Assembly (NCBI RefSeq): GCF_913055165.1 | Contig: NZ_CAJXJS010000003.1 | Coordinates: forward strand, 1-64,000 | Reading direction: 5' to 3' | Origin: an uncultured Devosia sp. | Lineage (GTDB): Bacteria; Pseudomonadota; Alphaproteobacteria; Rhizobiales; Devosiaceae | DNA: 64,000 nt | In this document: in pieces, positions 62,414 to 64,000 of the stretch | Layout: the number at the start of each line of letters is the position of its first letter | How positions within the stretch are numbered: position 1 is the first letter of the stretch | The notes under the pieces: generated by a model | The model's input: the letters and a program-made list of their open reading frames with translations, nothing else | Databases searched by the model: none | What the model was told of the DNA's origin: nothing | Position numbers and translations under genes: made by a program

Positions 62414-63685
62414 ATGCGCGTATTGGTCATTGGTTCGGGCGGGCGCGAACATGCATTGGCCTGGAAGATTGCGCAGTCGCCGCTGGTCGAAGCGCTGTTC
62501 GTGGCGCCGGGCAATGGCGGGACCGAGGGTCTGGCCACCAACCTCAGCATCGACATCACCGACCATGCCGCCGTGATCGCTGCGGCACAAGAGCACGCCA
62601 TCGACTTCGTCGTCGTCGGCCCCGATGCACAGGTGGTGGCCGGGCTGGGCGATGATGTCCGCGCCGCCGGCATCACCTGTTTCTGTCCCTCCAAAGCGGC
62701 TGGTCAGCTCGAAGGCTCGAAAAGCTTCACCAAGGCGCTGTGCGACCAATTCGATATCCCGACCGCCGCCTATGGCCGCTTCGAGGACGAGGCATCGGCC
62801 CTGGCCTATCTTTATACGCAGGGCGCGCCCATCGTGATCAAGGCCGATGGCCTGGCTGCCGGCAAGGGCGTCACCGTCGCGATGAGTGTCGAAGAGGCGG
62901 AAGCCGCCATCATCGACTGCTTTGCCGGCGCTTTCGGACAATCTGGCGCCTCCGTGGTGATCGAGGAGTTCATGGAGGGCGAGGAAGTCAGCCTCTTCGT
63001 GCTCACCGATGGCGAAGCGATCCTGCCGCTGACCACGGCCCAGGATCACAAGCGCGCCTTCGATGGTGACCAGGGTCCCAATACCGGCGGCATGGGCGCC
63101 TATTCCCCTGCTCCGGTGATGAGCAAGGCCATTTATGACGAGACCATGGCCCGCATCATCGAGCCGACCGTGCGTGGCATGGCTCAGCGCGGCACGCCCT
63201 ATGCCGGAGTGCTCTATGCCGGGCTGATGCTGACCGAGGACGGCCCGAAGCTCGTCGAATACAATGCCCGCTTCGGCGATCCGGAATGCCAGGTGATGAT
63301 GATGCGCATGGAGAGCGATATCGTGCCCCTGCTCCACGCGGTGGCCACTGGAAGCCTGGCCGGGCATGAGGTGGCCTGGAAGGACGCCTATGCGCTGACC
63401 GTCATCATGGCGACCAAGGGCTATCCGGGCGCCTATGGCAAGGGCAGCGAGATCGGCGGCGTCGACGGGCTCGATAGCGATACGCTGACTGTGTTCCACG
63501 CCGGAACGAAGCGCGAGGGCGGGCGTTTACTGGCTAATGGCGGGCGCGTGCTCAATGTTACCGCGCTCGGGGCATCGGTCAGCGAGGCACAGGAACGTGC
63601 TTACAGAGGCGTGGACGCAATTGTTTGGCCAGAAGGCTTCTGCCGGCGCGACATCGGCTGGCGCGAAATCGCCCGCGAAAGCTGA
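62414..63685 (+). CDS. purD: Phosphoribosylamine-glycine ligase (GARS)
   Basis: An ATP-grasp enzyme of 423 residues in purine synthesis. Visible are MRVLVIGSGGREHALAWKIA, the ATP-binding QGAPIVIKADGLAAGKGVTV and GPNTGGMGAYSPAP, and YNARFGDPECQVMM near the metal site. The C-terminus WPEGFCRRDIGWREIA is canonical. It may overlap the start of the following patatin-like gene by up to 89 bp. Confidence 0.96.
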   Translation: MRVLVIGSGGREHALAWKIAQSPLVEALFVAPGNGGTEGLATNLSIDITDHAAVIAAAQEHAIDFVVVGPDAQVVAGLGDDVRAAGITCFCPSKAAGQLEGSKSFTKALCDQFDIPTAAYGRFEDEASALAYLYTQGAPIVIKADGLAAGKGVTVAMSVEEAEAAIIDCFAGAFGQSGASVVIEEFMEGEEVSLFVLTDGEAILPLTTAQDHKRAFDGDQGPNTGGMGAYSPAPVMSKAIYDETMARIIEPTVRGMAQRGTPYAGVLYAGLMLTEDGPKLVEYNARFGDPECQVMMMRMESDIVPLLHAVATGSLAGHEVAWKDAYALTVIMATKGYPGAYGKGSEIGGVDGLDSDTLTVFHAGTKREGGRLLANGGRVLNVTALGASVSEAQERAYRGVDAIVWPEGFCRRDIGWREIARES

Positions 63686-63827
63686 ACCATTCTTCAATCT
63701 AAAGACGCTAAGCTACCTTCGGACCGTCTTTGACGCAGGCCCGCCCGAACGCCCGCTGACGCCACTGCAAAGGCGTGGGCTCGCCCTGGCGGACAAGCTG
63801 CGCAGGAGGGGTGCGGAGCGTGCCAGG

Positions 63828-64000
63828 ATGAACACGAGCGGCTTACCGAGAATTGGCGTCGCCTTGGGCGGTGGTTCGGCGCGCGGGCTGACCCACATCC
63901 CCTATATCGAGGCCATGGACGAACTCGGCCTCAAGCCAGCGGTGATATCCGGCACCTCGATCGGCGCCCTCATCGGGTCGGGCTGGGCCGCCGGCATGAC
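63828..64000 (+). CDS. Patatin-like phospholipase, N-terminal fragment (cut by window edge)
   Basis: The frame from ATG 63828 reads MNTSGLPRIGVALGGGSARG, then HIPYIEAMDELGLKPAVISGTSIGALIGSG. These are the oxyanion glycine loop GGGSARG and the nucleophile GTSIG of RssA-type patatin hydrolases. The frame is open further upstream without a stop to a GTG at 63597 inside purD, giving a possible 77-residue extension (with LKTLSYLRTVFDAG). Which start is used cannot be settled here. The catalytic Asp lies beyond the window. The gene is absent from the ORF track because it is incomplete. Confidence 0.85.
   Translation, partial: MNTSGLPRIGVALGGGSARGLTHIPYIEAMDELGLKPAVISGTSIGALIGSGWAAGM

Overview
The window looks like a contiguous piece of the main chromosome of a high-GC alphaproteobacterium of the order Hyphomicrobiales (Rhizobiales). 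A Devosia-like member is my best guess, but this is inference from gene content and order, not a database match. The pointers are a CcrM-type methyltransferase with CtrA-like TTAA boxes, separate b and b' ATP synthase subunits, an aa3-type cox cluster with ctaB/coxF-like/ctaG/SURF1, a BioR-type regulator with its box before bioY, a LexA box of the alphaproteobacterial GTTC-N7-GTTC type, and many alphaproteobacterial small DUF proteins (DUF721/DciA, DUF1127, DUF1284, DUF2093, DUF4170, probably DUF6101). I see no tRNA, rRNA, CRISPR, prophage or insertion sequence.

Layout. 1-8.1 kb: edge of a methyltransferase, a polyprenyl diphosphate synthase, a lipidated subtilase autotransporter, ispE, a TPR protein and the ETF:ubiquinone oxidoreductase. 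8.1-14.7 kb: family-4-like uracil-DNA glycosylase, MFS permease/moaB, an SDR/peroxiredoxin-like pair divergent from a LysR regulator, and a DHA2 drug exporter. 15-25.9 kb: a radical SAM SPL-like protein behind a LexA box, DUF4180, rnhB, ccrM, mutY, dciA, a DsbA-like protein and smc. 26-28.9 kb: F0 ATP synthase operon atpI-B-E-F'-F. 29-33.7 kb: tandem glycine riboswitch and gcvT-H-PA-PB. 33.7-39.5 kb: a palindrome cluster, a lipoprotein, a peroxiredoxin, a DsbD-like domain protein, yqgE and a large GGDEF/EAL membrane protein. 39.7-41.5 kb: bioR-bioY-DUF1284. 41.5-51.3 kb: a long leftward cox-surf1-thrC-M16 peptidase-GNAT block. 51.6-64 kb: IalB, PilZ, DUF1127/LysR, xseA, DUF2093, an LpxB-like protein, DUF4170/cysQ, ubiA, rsmE, gshA, purD and the start of a patatin-like protein.

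How the genes work together. Respiration is the main theme: quinone side chain (polyprenyl synthase, ubiA), quinone reduction (ETF-QO), cytochrome oxidase with its heme and copper assembly factors, and F0. Genome maintenance is the second theme (UDG, MutY, RNase HII, XseA, SMC, DciA, CcrM, an SOS-box SPL-like protein). Thiol/redox chemistry is third (two peroxiredoxin-like proteins, DsbA, DsbD-like, gshA). Most genes are ordinary core genes. The parts most worth a second look are the SOS-box radical SAM gene, the lipidated subtilase autotransporter, the bioR-bioY-DUF1284 unit, the triple hairpin at 33.8 kb, the family of short C/G-rich repeats, and the degenerate GGDEF domain. I found no clearly novel multi-gene system. 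Starts were trimmed from the ORF track wherever family lengths or ribosome binding sites argued for it.
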